From Thiothrix eikelboomii (GTDB taxonomy: Bacteria; Pseudomonadota; Gammaproteobacteria; Thiotrichales; Thiotrichaceae): a DNA stretch of 64,000 nt. Positions within the stretch are counted from its first letter, which is position 1; each line of letters begins with the position of its first letter. The notes below the pieces were generated by a model. The model searched no databases. It saw only the letters and a program-made list of their open reading frames with translations, and was not told the DNA's origin. This document shows, in pieces, positions 8,420 to 17,435 of this stretch. Where the stretch lies: contig NZ_FUYB01000012.1 of assembly GCF_900167255.1 (NCBI RefSeq), positions 43,501 through 107,500 on the forward strand, read 5' to 3'. Made by a program: the position numbers and the translations under genes.

Positions 8420-9566
8420 ATTGTTTTTTAAATACCTGTCGCTCACTCAACTTGGATTTATCATCGGCTTACTGTGCTCACCAATAGCAAATGCCGCCCC
8501 TGAGCCTAGCCATCGTTGTGCAGCCGCAAATACTATTAGCAAAACCTTTCCTTCAGGAGCCACCTGGCAGCTCTGTGCTGAAATGCGTCCAGAGGAAGGC
8601 CTTACCCTCTCACAAGTGTATTATGCTGCGCCTAAAAAACCAGCCCGACGTGTCTTAGGTGAGGCGAGCTTATCGCAACTCGAAACCGTATTTGATACCG
8701 AAACCGTACCGCGTTATCTGGTCACCCAACACGGTTTAGGTCGGAATTTGCAGCCTTTAACTGCAACTGACTGCCCCAATGGTAGTATAAAAACCATGCT
8801 ACAGACAAAGGCTCTGTGTCGAAATACCCAAGAGTATGGCTACCAATATAAGTACCAAACCCAACGCCAAGGCAGTTTTTTCGAGTTAATCACTCATTAT
8901 AATCTAGCACCGCAAATCTACAGTGTACGTTGGCGTTTTTACGAAAATGGTATCATTGAGCCTGCTATCGGCGTGAGTGGGCAATTAAGCAAAGCGGCCA
9001 GCAATCGCTTAGAAAACTTTACCTTGCATGCAGGTTGGCGTTTGGATTTTGATCTGGGTGCGACAGGGAGTAATGATCAGATTCTTGAAGTCACCAGTAC
9101 CCCAACCGAGGATCGCCTACGTAAGCGGGTGAGTATTGCCACTATGGGTCGAGAACATGCACGCCTTGAAGACCCCGAGTTAAAGCGTTTGTGGATGATC
9201 CGCGACGGCACAACACCGTATGAAGGCATCAGTGTTCCTGCTTACGATCTAGTGCCGAATCAATACACTGACAGTCGGCTGAATCCCTTCAGCGAGCCTT
9301 GGCTCAAATGGGATATTTATTTCAGCAAATACAATCCCTGTGAACGTTATGCAGCGGACAACCGACTGAATGATTGTCCGGCTAAAAATACCCATGCCGT
9401 TCGATATATTAGCAACAAAGAAAGTATTGATGGTGCAGATAGTGTCGTTTGGTATAAGCAAACCTATCACCATATTGTTCGCAGTGATGATGCCTTAAGA
9501 CTAGGTACTGTCTGGAGTAGTTTCCAACTAGTCCCCAGAGATTGGCATAGTCAAAACCAATTTTAA
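8406..9566 (+). CDS. Exported CuAO catalytic-domain paralogue A2 (catalytic residues lost)
   Basis: 386 residues from the TTG at 8406. A TTG at 8421 with GGA 7 bases upstream is an equally good start and gives a cleaner signal peptide ending near PIANA. Closest to A1: RRVLGEASLSQLETVF, YKYQTQRQGSFFEL, VRWRFYENGIIEPAIG, GWRLDFDLG, SVVWYKQTYHHIVRSDD. It lacks the catalytic set: Q170 at the TPQ position, L105 for the base Asp, F96 for the TPQ-contacting Tyr, F205 and L207 for HxH. Only H356 remains at the third copper position. That A1 and A2 share the same Gln substitution suggests the inactive form was fixed before the A-B pair was duplicated. It overlaps the N2-N3-like gene by 14 bases if the first TTG is used. 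Confidence 0.75.
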   Translation: MLDFKLFFKYLSLTQLGFIIGLLCSPIANAAPEPSHRCAAANTISKTFPSGATWQLCAEMRPEEGLTLSQVYYAAPKKPARRVLGEASLSQLETVFDTETVPRYLVTQHGLGRNLQPLTATDCPNGSIKTMLQTKALCRNTQEYGYQYKYQTQRQGSFFELITHYNLAPQIYSVRWRFYENGIIEPAIGVSGQLSKAASNRLENFTLHAGWRLDFDLGATGSNDQILEVTSTPTEDRLRKRVSIATMGREHARLEDPELKRLWMIRDGTTPYEGISVPAYDLVPNQYTDSRLNPFSEPWLKWDIYFSKYNPCERYAADNRLNDCPAKNTHAVRYISNKESIDGADSVVWYKQTYHHIVRSDDALRLGTVWSSFQLVPRDWHSQNQF

Positions 9567-9577
9567 ACTTGAATTTT

Positions 9578-10777
9578 ATGTATAGACTCCTTCGTTTTTA
9601 TCTAAGCCTTGGGCTAGTGCTGATTAGCTGGATGTTCAGCTGTCTGCTTTCCCCTCCACTGCAAGCGGCGGAATACTGCGATGATGCTTATTACATCCAA
9701 GTAACCCTGCCCAATCAAGCCAGCTGGGATCTGTGTTGGGAACATCGGGGTTTAAGTGGAATTTCCCTGCATCATATATTCTATACACCAGCGCGGGGTT
9801 CACGCTTAATGGTGCTCTATCGTGCTGAGCTGGCCCAAGTTCACGTCCCTTATGATGATAATGGCATCCGTTATCATGACATCACTGATTATGGGTTTGG
9901 GCGTTCTGCCCTGCTCGCGCTGGCGAGTGAAGATTGTCCAAATGGCAAAATTTTAAATTATTACGATAAACCCGCCATTTGCCAAACCACCCAAGCTCGA
10001 GGTGCCGCTTATCGCTCAGGGACTGAAGCTAAACAAGGGCATCGTTTAAACTTATTCAGCGTTTCGCTGATTGGTTCTTATAGTTATATTCCCAACTGGA
10101 GTTTCGCTGATGATGGCAGTATGGAGTTTGCTGTTGGAGCGACCGGCGCTTTACAGCGGATTGTAGCTGATGATCAAGCCGAACGACCTGGTTGGAATAT
10201 TGGCTATGACAAAGTAGGTATTTCGCATTTACATAATTTTTTCTGGCGCTTAGATTTCGATTTAGGCGGACAGGGTAATAAAGATTATCTAGAACAAGTG
10301 GATTTTGTTACCCAAGATGCCAAACTGACTCGCCAAAGCATCGTCTTTACCAAAGAAACGGCTAGCTCAGTCGCACCAGCATTAGCCCGTACCTGGATTG
10401 TTGCCTCAACCAGTTTAAAAAACGCCAAACAACAGCCCATGGGTTATGAAATTCAATTGCATCAATCCGGCCAGCGAGATGAAGGCCCCGATCTTGAGCC
10501 ATTCACTCAGCATGATATTTATGTCACTAAAGAAAAAAGTTGTGAGCTGTATGCTTCACACAACTTAAGCACATTGGATGAAGGTGAAACCTGTGCGGAT
10601 AATTTAGCTGAATTTATCGATGATGAATCGCTTGAAAACGCAGATATTGTCGTTTGGCCGACGGTCTCTTTCTATCACCTGCCTCGAGCTGAGGATATGC
10701 CCAATATGGATGCACATTGGAGCAGCATTCGCCTCACGCCCATGAATTGGCATAATCGCCATCCACTGTCGCCTTAA
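9578..10777 (+). CDS. Exported CuAO catalytic-domain protein B2 (active-site residues retained)
   Basis: 399 residues from the ATG at 9578; an in-frame TTG at 9569 would add three. The signal peptide ends near PPLQA. Paralogue of B1: VLYRAELAQVHVPYDDNGI, HDITDYGFG, IGSYSYIPNWSF, SHLHNFFWRLDFDL, SFYHLPRAEDMPNM. Predicted functional residues are D101, TPQ-precursor Y168, copper ligands H217, H219 and H367, and Y92. The TPQ motif is S-Y-S instead of N-Y-D/E, so whether the cofactor forms needs a direct test. It is the last gene of the operon; the convergent 1402-residue gene ends 9 bases downstream and I see no strong terminator between them. N2/N3 are missing, as in B1. It probably acts in the periplasm or outside the cell. 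Confidence 0.8.
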   Translation: MYRLLRFYLSLGLVLISWMFSCLLSPPLQAAEYCDDAYYIQVTLPNQASWDLCWEHRGLSGISLHHIFYTPARGSRLMVLYRAELAQVHVPYDDNGIRYHDITDYGFGRSALLALASEDCPNGKILNYYDKPAICQTTQARGAAYRSGTEAKQGHRLNLFSVSLIGSYSYIPNWSFADDGSMEFAVGATGALQRIVADDQAERPGWNIGYDKVGISHLHNFFWRLDFDLGGQGNKDYLEQVDFVTQDAKLTRQSIVFTKETASSVAPALARTWIVASTSLKNAKQQPMGYEIQLHQSGQRDEGPDLEPFTQHDIYVTKEKSCELYASHNLSTLDEGETCADNLAEFIDDESLENADIVVWPTVSFYHLPRAEDMPNMDAHWSSIRLTPMNWHNRHPLSP

Positions 10778-10786
10778 GTGAGTTCT

Positions 10787-13700
10787 TTAAGCATCTAATG
10801 CCAAATAGCCTTTTAAGCGTGCCGCATTTAAGGCCATTTGCTTCGTCAGCTCATCCGCACTGAGGCCCTGCAACTCGGCATATAAGCGATCTTGCTTATT
10901 CAAGGCAGTCAGTGTTTTTAGATAAGCGGTTGGTCCGGCTAAGAGCAGATAGCCAAACTGCTGATAGAAAAAATTCGCCTCAATCCGACTTCGCTCAAAG
11001 GTTTCTTGCTCTGTATAGTCATGCGAATGATAGACGACAGCATGAAGCGCATAGGCCTTTTTATAGCCCGCCTTAATAATAAGATCTGCCCAAACCTGAT
11101 CCTCACCATACTCAATCACTGGATAAGGAATTTGCTGCCATACTGACCGCCGTAAGCAAGAATTATTATCAGAATAAAAATGCAGTAACTGCCGCCAGCC
11201 AGCCTCACCCGTCTCAAAGCGCTCAGGGTCAGTGTCTTTATCCAAATAAAGTGGATACTGAGCCAAATTCTTGAAATGCGCCTCTAAATCGCGCTGTACA
11301 AAAGCAGAGGCTTCAGGATAAGCCAGATGCCGACCAAACGCACCCGCTGCTCTAGGTTCATGCTCGAGCATAGAAATCAAATGCAATAGCCAAAACTGAT
11401 CAACGGGCAAAGCATCTTGAGTCAAAAAGGCGATATATTCACCGGTTGTCAGCTCTACCCCTAAATTGCGTGTTCCACCATGACTAAACTCAGATTTGGG
11501 AATAGAGTGAATCCGCAGATTTCTCTTGCTGAGTGCTTCGATAGAGCCATCCGTCGAGCCACTATCAATAATTAATAATTCAAAAGGCCAAGGCGCTTGT
11601 TGCTCTAACACTCGATCAACGACCTTCAATAGCAAATCGCCCCCATTCAGGGTCGGAATCACAATCGAGGCTTTGATCGTTTGGTTAACAACTCGGGCTT
11701 GATAACCTAGCTCCATTAAACGCTGTTGCACGGCTTGATTAACTGCCTGTGCGGTCACTTGCCAATCAAATTGCCGCGCCCATTCGCCCCCCAAGCGCGC
11801 TGTCTTGAGGCGTAACTCTTGGTCTAACAGCAATTGTTGTAGACGCTCTGCAATTGAACGGGGATGAGGTTTGGCTAAGACCACAGTTCCCTCTGGAAAG
11901 ACAGTTCGTGTATTATCTCCGTCTAATTCAAGCACCGCTAAATCGCAAGCCATCATTTCTTGCGGCACCAACGAATAGTTGGTGGCAGAAAACACCATGC
12001 CTAGATCACAAGAGCGATATAAATACCCTAACTCTGCAGCCGACAAAACCGCATGATCAGTGTACTTAAAACTGACTTGCTGCAACCATGAGGTATTATT
12101 GTCACCCCCATAAACCTCAACATGAAAGTCTAAGCCCAAATCAGCCAAATAATTGAGAGCTAATACTCCCAACTCGACCGCCCGTCGTGAAGTTGAAGTC
12201 CGTGCATAAAAAGCGATGCGTGGAATAAGATTCAACGGTTGATGGCTGGCTGGATAATAAACTTGCTGATCAGCGGCCAACCAAAAATGCGTCGCCCAAC
12301 GCCCATAACGTTCACGCATTAACTTTTCTAGCCAAGGTCCTGCACAAATACAGTCTAAATCTTCAGAGTAGGTCAGCTCTGCAGCCAGACTATGGCTACC
12401 GACTGCAAAAAATGAAGGCTCATGGTCTTGCACAAAATAAAAACGGCGCTTAAAAGCAGACGCCGCTAAAACCGGCCAAACAGACTCCCAATCTGTCGCA
12501 ATAATCAAATCACCGCTGGCTTGACTAAAAGTTTCGTCCACAAAATGAAGCTGCGCACTCGTTTGCTGATAGTGGCGAATTAAATCCTCATAAGCCTCAG
12601 CAGAGGTTGCATGGACCACTTGATTATGCAACCAAATATGCTGCTGGTGTCCGAATAGCTCAAACAAGCGAATAAAGCGGAAAATGGTCATATTGCCACC
12701 ACCACCTTGTCGAGCAAAATCACAAGTCACCCAATGGATCACCAGCTGATCTTTAACAAAATCAGCACTCGCAGGACGTAGCGGCTGCGTTTCAAAACTT
12801 AAGATCCGCTCGAGGGCTTGATTCACTCGTGCGACTGGCTTTAGCTGCTTGTTTTCAGTATCCGGCAAGGCTAATTCAATCCCTGCTTTTCTAAACTTAA
12901 TTTGATGTTGGCGAATGAAGACCTCTTGATCAGCTTTCGGATGGGGTCGGCGACCATCTTGATGTCCATGCGTTAGATAATGTATCAATGGATGCACGCC
13001 CGCTGCTTGGACATCCTGATATGCGCTCAGATACCAGTCCCCATCAAAACCAGCACTGGGTGCTAGCCGCCAATGATACTGATTCGTTAAATAATCTTCT
13101 AAAGCAGAGATACCCTCTGGTAGTTCAGCCCCAATTTGCCGCAAATAATAACGACTGTCGAATAAAGGATGCGGATCTAAATGCCATTCATGACCGTATT
13201 GAAGGTAATAGACCAGAGGATTTAAGCCAGACTGCTTGATCTCTGGATATTCCCCGAGATAATAAGCCGCCAAAAAGAGAGGATTAGGATTTCTCAGCTC
13301 CACCCCACCATACTGTAAATAATGCCAAAGCGGATTAATTTTTTGTTGTTCGACATCCGTAGCTACATCAGAATATTGCTCAAGATACCATTGGACATCA
13401 AACAGTGGATGGGTTTGCCGATGAATCTTCACCCCTTTAGTCAAATAATGCACTAAAGGATTTTCAGCGGAAGCCTGCAACTCTAAATTTTGCTTGCGAT
13501 ACCAAGTCGAATTAAACAATGGATTCGGCTGATAATCCTGCTGTGCACCAGTCAAATAATAATGCTCGATTAATGACTGCTTAAGTTGAGCCGTTTCTGG
13601 ATAACTGGCTGCATAAAAAGCTTGATCGAATAAGCCACTGTTCTGAATCAATTTTAAAATAGGCTTAAGTCGTTTACTCTCTGAACTCAGGCGCTGAAAT

Positions 13701-14995
13701 TTAAAAAAGTCTTGAGCCTCTTGAGTACCAACCGGATTAGCTAAGCGCCCACTCGACTCCGTTAAAGCCAACAACTTCACCCGAAGAGCCGCGCTATCGT
13801 TAACCAGCAAGCTACGCTCAGCCTCTAATAATTGATTAGTCAGCTCCAGCTGATGCGCTTGTTTAGCATGCGCCACCAGCTGACTCTGTTTAAGCTCGAG
13901 TTGCTGCTGATAATGCGCTTCAAGCTGCTGGACTAGCTTGCTGTGGTGTTCAGTCCGCAGTCTTAATAATTGCTCTTTAGCCTGAATAGTGGAATCAGCC
14001 TGATGCAGAGCCGACTCATATTCAAGTTTTTTAGTATGTAGTTCCTGCGCATGTACACGCTGCAGATGCTCAAGATAGTCCTTATGCTGAGTCTGTAGTT
14101 GGTTACACTGCTGAACATTCAACTGCTCTTCTGCCAATAATACTTTGGCATAGCTAGCAGAATCCTGATTAAATTGCTGGCGTAAATTGAGTAACCCCTG
14201 TAAAGCCTCCTCACGGCGCTCACCGGCGACTAACTGCAGCAAATACTCATAAGCCTGAACAATGTATGCAGAAAACTCCGCAGACTGCTTGAGCTGATCT
14301 AAACTGACGGAATTATGTTGTTGATCTTCTTGTAAATAGCCCTCAATCTCTAATTTCGACAAAATGGATTGACGCGGAAAGGCAAAATCAATTTGCGCTT
14401 GTAGCGACTTAACAAAGCCTTGCCAATCCTGCATCAATTGTTCATAGCTCAAAAAGGCGATGGGATAATCCTGCGCATAATACACCGCATCTAAGACATG
14501 CCTTAGCCACAACAAGCCACCTTTTACCAAGGGGAAACCATCTCGCTTCTTTAAAGACTGAGCAACTTCCAGTGGATTACGCACTGGAATTACAATAAAT
14601 GGCTTAATCGCCAAATCGTTTAAAAGGTCGAGCCAAAAAGGCAGAAATCGGCAAATACGCGGGTCTTTAATGACAAATAAGGCAGACTCAGCAAAATCTG
14701 CCTGCACCAACTCGCTAATTATTTGTTTGTATTTAAGCGCTTCAGCGGAGGCATACCAGTCAGGATTAAACTCGGTCCAATCACTCCAAAACGAACCTGC
14801 GGACGCGAGCAGAGCATCATGCTCTACCATGAGATCAACCGACTCCCAAAAACCGGTTTCATTATTATTCGGTAAGGCTGGCGCTAAATGTTTAGGCAGA
14901 TCTGCGCCTAACAGCGAAAACACCCGAGTTAAAGCCGAAGTGCCGCTGCGGTGCATACCCGCGACTAAAATAGCCTGCTGATTATCCACCGCCAT
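10787..14995 (-). CDS. Sulfotransferase / coiled-coil / GT4 / GT2 fusion protein
   Basis: 1402 residues. Residues 1-250: sulfotransferase domain with PAPS loop GMHRSGTSAL (13-22), VIKDPRICRFLPFW (108-121) and PVRNPLEVAQSLKKRDG (137-153). About 260-410: Gln/Leu/Glu-rich coiled coil. About 440-690: repeats of the form FD-x-x-WY-L-x-x-Y-x-DV-x-x-x-G-x-x-PL-x-HYL, often found in large glycosyltransferases. About 735-1080: a GT4-type (WsaF-like) domain starting WVTCDFARQGGGGN. About 1108-1340: a GT2 domain with IVIPTLNGG and IDSGSTDGS. It therefore could extend and sulfate a capsular chain as one scaffold. It is the last gene of the capsule operon, sharing one base with the upstream sulfotransferase (TAATG). 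Confidence 0.85.
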   Translation of the reverse strand: MAVDNQQAILVAGMHRSGTSALTRVFSLLGADLPKHLAPALPNNNETGFWESVDLMVEHDALLASAGSFWSDWTEFNPDWYASAEALKYKQIISELVQADFAESALFVIKDPRICRFLPFWLDLLNDLAIKPFIVIPVRNPLEVAQSLKKRDGFPLVKGGLLWLRHVLDAVYYAQDYPIAFLSYEQLMQDWQGFVKSLQAQIDFAFPRQSILSKLEIEGYLQEDQQHNSVSLDQLKQSAEFSAYIVQAYEYLLQLVAGERREEALQGLLNLRQQFNQDSASYAKVLLAEEQLNVQQCNQLQTQHKDYLEHLQRVHAQELHTKKLEYESALHQADSTIQAKEQLLRLRTEHHSKLVQQLEAHYQQQLELKQSQLVAHAKQAHQLELTNQLLEAERSLLVNDSAALRVKLLALTESSGRLANPVGTQEAQDFFKFQRLSSESKRLKPILKLIQNSGLFDQAFYAASYPETAQLKQSLIEHYYLTGAQQDYQPNPLFNSTWYRKQNLELQASAENPLVHYLTKGVKIHRQTHPLFDVQWYLEQYSDVATDVEQQKINPLWHYLQYGGVELRNPNPLFLAAYYLGEYPEIKQSGLNPLVYYLQYGHEWHLDPHPLFDSRYYLRQIGAELPEGISALEDYLTNQYHWRLAPSAGFDGDWYLSAYQDVQAAGVHPLIHYLTHGHQDGRRPHPKADQEVFIRQHQIKFRKAGIELALPDTENKQLKPVARVNQALERILSFETQPLRPASADFVKDQLVIHWVTCDFARQGGGGNMTIFRFIRLFELFGHQQHIWLHNQVVHATSAEAYEDLIRHYQQTSAQLHFVDETFSQASGDLIIATDWESVWPVLAASAFKRRFYFVQDHEPSFFAVGSHSLAAELTYSEDLDCICAGPWLEKLMRERYGRWATHFWLAADQQVYYPASHQPLNLIPRIAFYARTSTSRRAVELGVLALNYLADLGLDFHVEVYGGDNNTSWLQQVSFKYTDHAVLSAAELGYLYRSCDLGMVFSATNYSLVPQEMMACDLAVLELDGDNTRTVFPEGTVVLAKPHPRSIAERLQQLLLDQELRLKTARLGGEWARQFDWQVTAQAVNQAVQQRLMELGYQARVVNQTIKASIVIPTLNGGDLLLKVVDRVLEQQAPWPFELLIIDSGSTDGSIEALSKRNLRIHSIPKSEFSHGGTRNLGVELTTGEYIAFLTQDALPVDQFWLLHLISMLEHEPRAAGAFGRHLAYPEASAFVQRDLEAHFKNLAQYPLYLDKDTDPERFETGEAGWRQLLHFYSDNNSCLRRSVWQQIPYPVIEYGEDQVWADLIIKAGYKKAYALHAVVYHSHDYTEQETFERSRIEANFFYQQFGYLLLAGPTAYLKTLTALNKQDRLYAELQGLSADELTKQMALNAARLKGYLALDA

Positions 14996-15732
14996 TAAAA
15001 CACACCGTTAGACTTTAAAAACTCATTGCCCAAATACAGACGATGTGCCAACTTATAAAGCTTGAGATCATGCTCATTTAATAAAACAATTTTTCTCAGC
15101 GTTTCTTTGGTAATGCCTTGATAAGCATAATCGCCAAGATTGACTGATTTATCTAGTTTGAGCTGACTACCTAGCAGACTATTTAAGGTTAGTAGTGATA
15201 GCCCCAGATACTCTTGAAAGCCGACAAAGCTCAGCTTATGCTGAATATTATCGCGTGCTTCTTCAACCCGTCTTTCAAAATCTTCATTATATCTTAGGTT
15301 AGCGTGGGTCGAAAAAATCTTACAATAATAATTATCAAACTCCCAATGATAATCATTCGCAAAAAACTCATTAATATCTTGATATGAGCGCAAACGCTCA
15401 CCGACCTCGCCTTTATCAACTCGGGTTAAATGATAAAAATGCGAAATGGTACGTGTAATCGGGTGGCGTAAAAAGGTGATATAGGCAAAGCGGTCACCAC
15501 TTTCATCGAGGGGCTTGCCGATCTTGCCATATAGCCATTTATTAGGATGACCATAAATAACGTCGTGTTGATTACGATCATACTCCTGCCAGTCCTGCTC
15601 ATTATAAACAAAGAGGGGGGAGAAACTTGGCTCAGCCTTCACCGCCTCTTTGAGTGTACCCCCTGCTGTTTTTGTCAAATGAATAAAAACCAGCTTATCG
15701 AACTCTTCCCCGCGTATCTTAAACCTTGCCAT
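14995..15732 (-). CDS. Sulfotransferase (family-2 type)
   Basis: 245 residues, no signal peptide. FIHLTKTAGGTLKEAV (about 16-31) is the PAPS 5'-phosphosulfate loop of the carbohydrate sulfotransferase group that includes 2-O-sulfotransferases. FLRHPITRTISHFYHL (about 87-102) is the 3'-phosphate site. It lies between the capsule export gene kpsD and the large sulfotransferase-glycosyltransferase fusion, with 8 bases before it and a one-base TAATG overlap after it. It probably sulfates the capsular polysaccharide in the cytoplasm before export. The acceptor sugar and position cannot be told. Confidence 0.85.
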   Translation of the reverse strand: MARFKIRGEEFDKLVFIHLTKTAGGTLKEAVKAEPSFSPLFVYNEQDWQEYDRNQHDVIYGHPNKWLYGKIGKPLDESGDRFAYITFLRHPITRTISHFYHLTRVDKGEVGERLRSYQDINEFFANDYHWEFDNYYCKIFSTHANLRYNEDFERRVEEARDNIQHKLSFVGFQEYLGLSLLTLNSLLGSQLKLDKSVNLGDYAYQGITKETLRKIVLLNEHDLKLYKLAHRLYLGNEFLKSNGVF

Positions 15733-15740
15733 GCTATTCC

Positions 15741-17432
15741 TTACAAGCCCACTGCCTTCGCTGCTACTGCGATTTGATAGATAATTTGCACTAAATCTTT
15801 AGTGAATTGCATATCCTTAGTATCTAAGCGCGGATAAACCATCACTTGATCACCTGCTGATACTTGTAAATGACGCCCCATGATAACCTTTCCATTTGGC
15901 TTCACGACCATCAAGCTTTCTTCATTGGCACGTTCGGTATAGCCCCCTGCTTGGGCAATATAGTCTTTCAAGGTAGCATTGGAGGCATACACGACTGATT
16001 GTGGTACTTGGACTTCACCACTGATCATCACGACATCGCTTTTGGGTGGAATCACAATAATATCACCATCTTCCATGCGAATATTTGCTACCTTCCCTCG
16101 ATCCGAAACCACAATTTTACCTTCTGGGCGCACCGTACTGGCACGCTCGACAAACTTCAAAATCAGCTCAGCTTCTTTTGCACGAATCGCCGCCTCACCA
16201 TCGGAGCTAGCGGGCGCGGTCAGCACACTGCGCTCTAAACGGCGTAGAGACTCATCAATATTCTTTTTTTGCTCGAGAGCGACACTTTTGCGTTTGATAT
16301 AAATATTCCCAATATCAGCTTCATTCGGATCAACTGAGACATAATCTAAGACTTCTTGCAGGCGGCTACCGCGTTTGACGGCAAGATATGAGTTCCCAAG
16401 ATGACTCCCCTCTAAGCTAATATCCATCACGGGTGTCGGTGCATCACTCACAAAGCGCACACTATCGCCATCATATAAGCGAGTATGCAAAAATTGTTCA
16501 TAGGAAATATACGAGGAATTCGGCAGGCCATCTCGTGTGCCTGAAACCGCAATATTGGTCACGCTGCTATCAGGGCGGGCGTATTTGATCAACTGAGCAC
16601 CATTGATGCTATTGCCCAAAAATTCAAAGCGATAATTATTCCGAGTATCCCCCTCGACACTAATCATGCTACCTTGCGGACGTACCACAATCGTATCGCC
16701 ATTGCGAAAAAGCATTCTCGGTAAACTGCCGTTATTCACAAAATCATATAAATCGACACTGGCTACCCGCTGTTGACCCCGCTTAACCATAACTTGCCGA
16801 TAACTGCCACGACGCGGATCAACTCCACCGGCTTGATGTAAAAAAGCTAATACACTGTCATCCGGTAGCCCAGTATATTGACCGGGACGTAAGACACTAC
16901 CGGTGACAAATACCGTTACCTCTTGGCTAGAAGCGGTTAATAAATTGGCGTATACATCCACCCCATCTTTATAAACCTTGCCAACAGCTGCTTTAACTTT
17001 ATTGGAGACCTCCGAAGCACGGGTTCCTACCATATGAATTTCACCCACATCAGGCACAAAAACATTGCCATTTGCATCGACGGTCAAAACCTCATTCGCA
17101 GTTGCCTCACCCCACATGCGCAAAGAAATTTTATCCCCTGCAATCACCTGATAATTGGGATCTAAAGCATTTGCCCGCCGACTCGTATAATTGCCAGCAA
17201 ATAAATTCGCACCAAAGGGCTGTAGATTTTGCCCCGCTCGCACAGTACGCGGCAGACCTTCATCAAAAATACGCGGCTTAGTCTCAGCAGTGAGGAGATC
17301 GCTGGTCGTATCCGAGCTGGTACTTGCACTACTGGCAGAGGCACCTGCGCCTTGTTCCTCAGCATAACCCTGACTCACTAACAGACAGAGCCACATCCCT
17401 AACAGAGGGAAAATACGTTTTAAATAACTCAT
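15741..17432 (-). CDS. kpsD: KpsD-like polysaccharide export protein (Poly_export/SLBB)
   Basis: 563 residues, close to the 558 of E. coli KpsD. A signal peptide ends after SQGYA (about residue 24). A Poly_export domain follows (YQVIAGDKISLRMWGEA..., about 95-180), then SLBB-type domains (VFVTGSVLRPGQYTG, about 185; VMISGEVQVPQSVVYASN, about 465). It should form or gate the periplasmic/outer-membrane channel of an ABC-dependent capsule exporter together with KpsE and KpsMT. It is 3 bases downstream of kpsE and 8 upstream of a sulfotransferase gene. Related names are BexD and CtrA; gene order and length favour KpsD-like. Confidence 0.85.
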   Translation of the reverse strand: MSYLKRIFPLLGMWLCLLVSQGYAEEQGAGASASSASTSSDTTSDLLTAETKPRIFDEGLPRTVRAGQNLQPFGANLFAGNYTSRRANALDPNYQVIAGDKISLRMWGEATANEVLTVDANGNVFVPDVGEIHMVGTRASEVSNKVKAAVGKVYKDGVDVYANLLTASSQEVTVFVTGSVLRPGQYTGLPDDSVLAFLHQAGGVDPRRGSYRQVMVKRGQQRVASVDLYDFVNNGSLPRMLFRNGDTIVVRPQGSMISVEGDTRNNYRFEFLGNSINGAQLIKYARPDSSVTNIAVSGTRDGLPNSSYISYEQFLHTRLYDGDSVRFVSDAPTPVMDISLEGSHLGNSYLAVKRGSRLQEVLDYVSVDPNEADIGNIYIKRKSVALEQKKNIDESLRRLERSVLTAPASSDGEAAIRAKEAELILKFVERASTVRPEGKIVVSDRGKVANIRMEDGDIIVIPPKSDVVMISGEVQVPQSVVYASNATLKDYIAQAGGYTERANEESLMVVKPNGKVIMGRHLQVSAGDQVMVYPRLDTKDMQFTKDLVQIIYQIAVAAKAVGL

Positions 17433-17435
17433 AAT

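Noticed and set aside
14670..14981. Plus-strand 103-codon ORF
   Set aside because: Antisense to the sulfotransferase domain of the 1402-residue protein; no start site or family.
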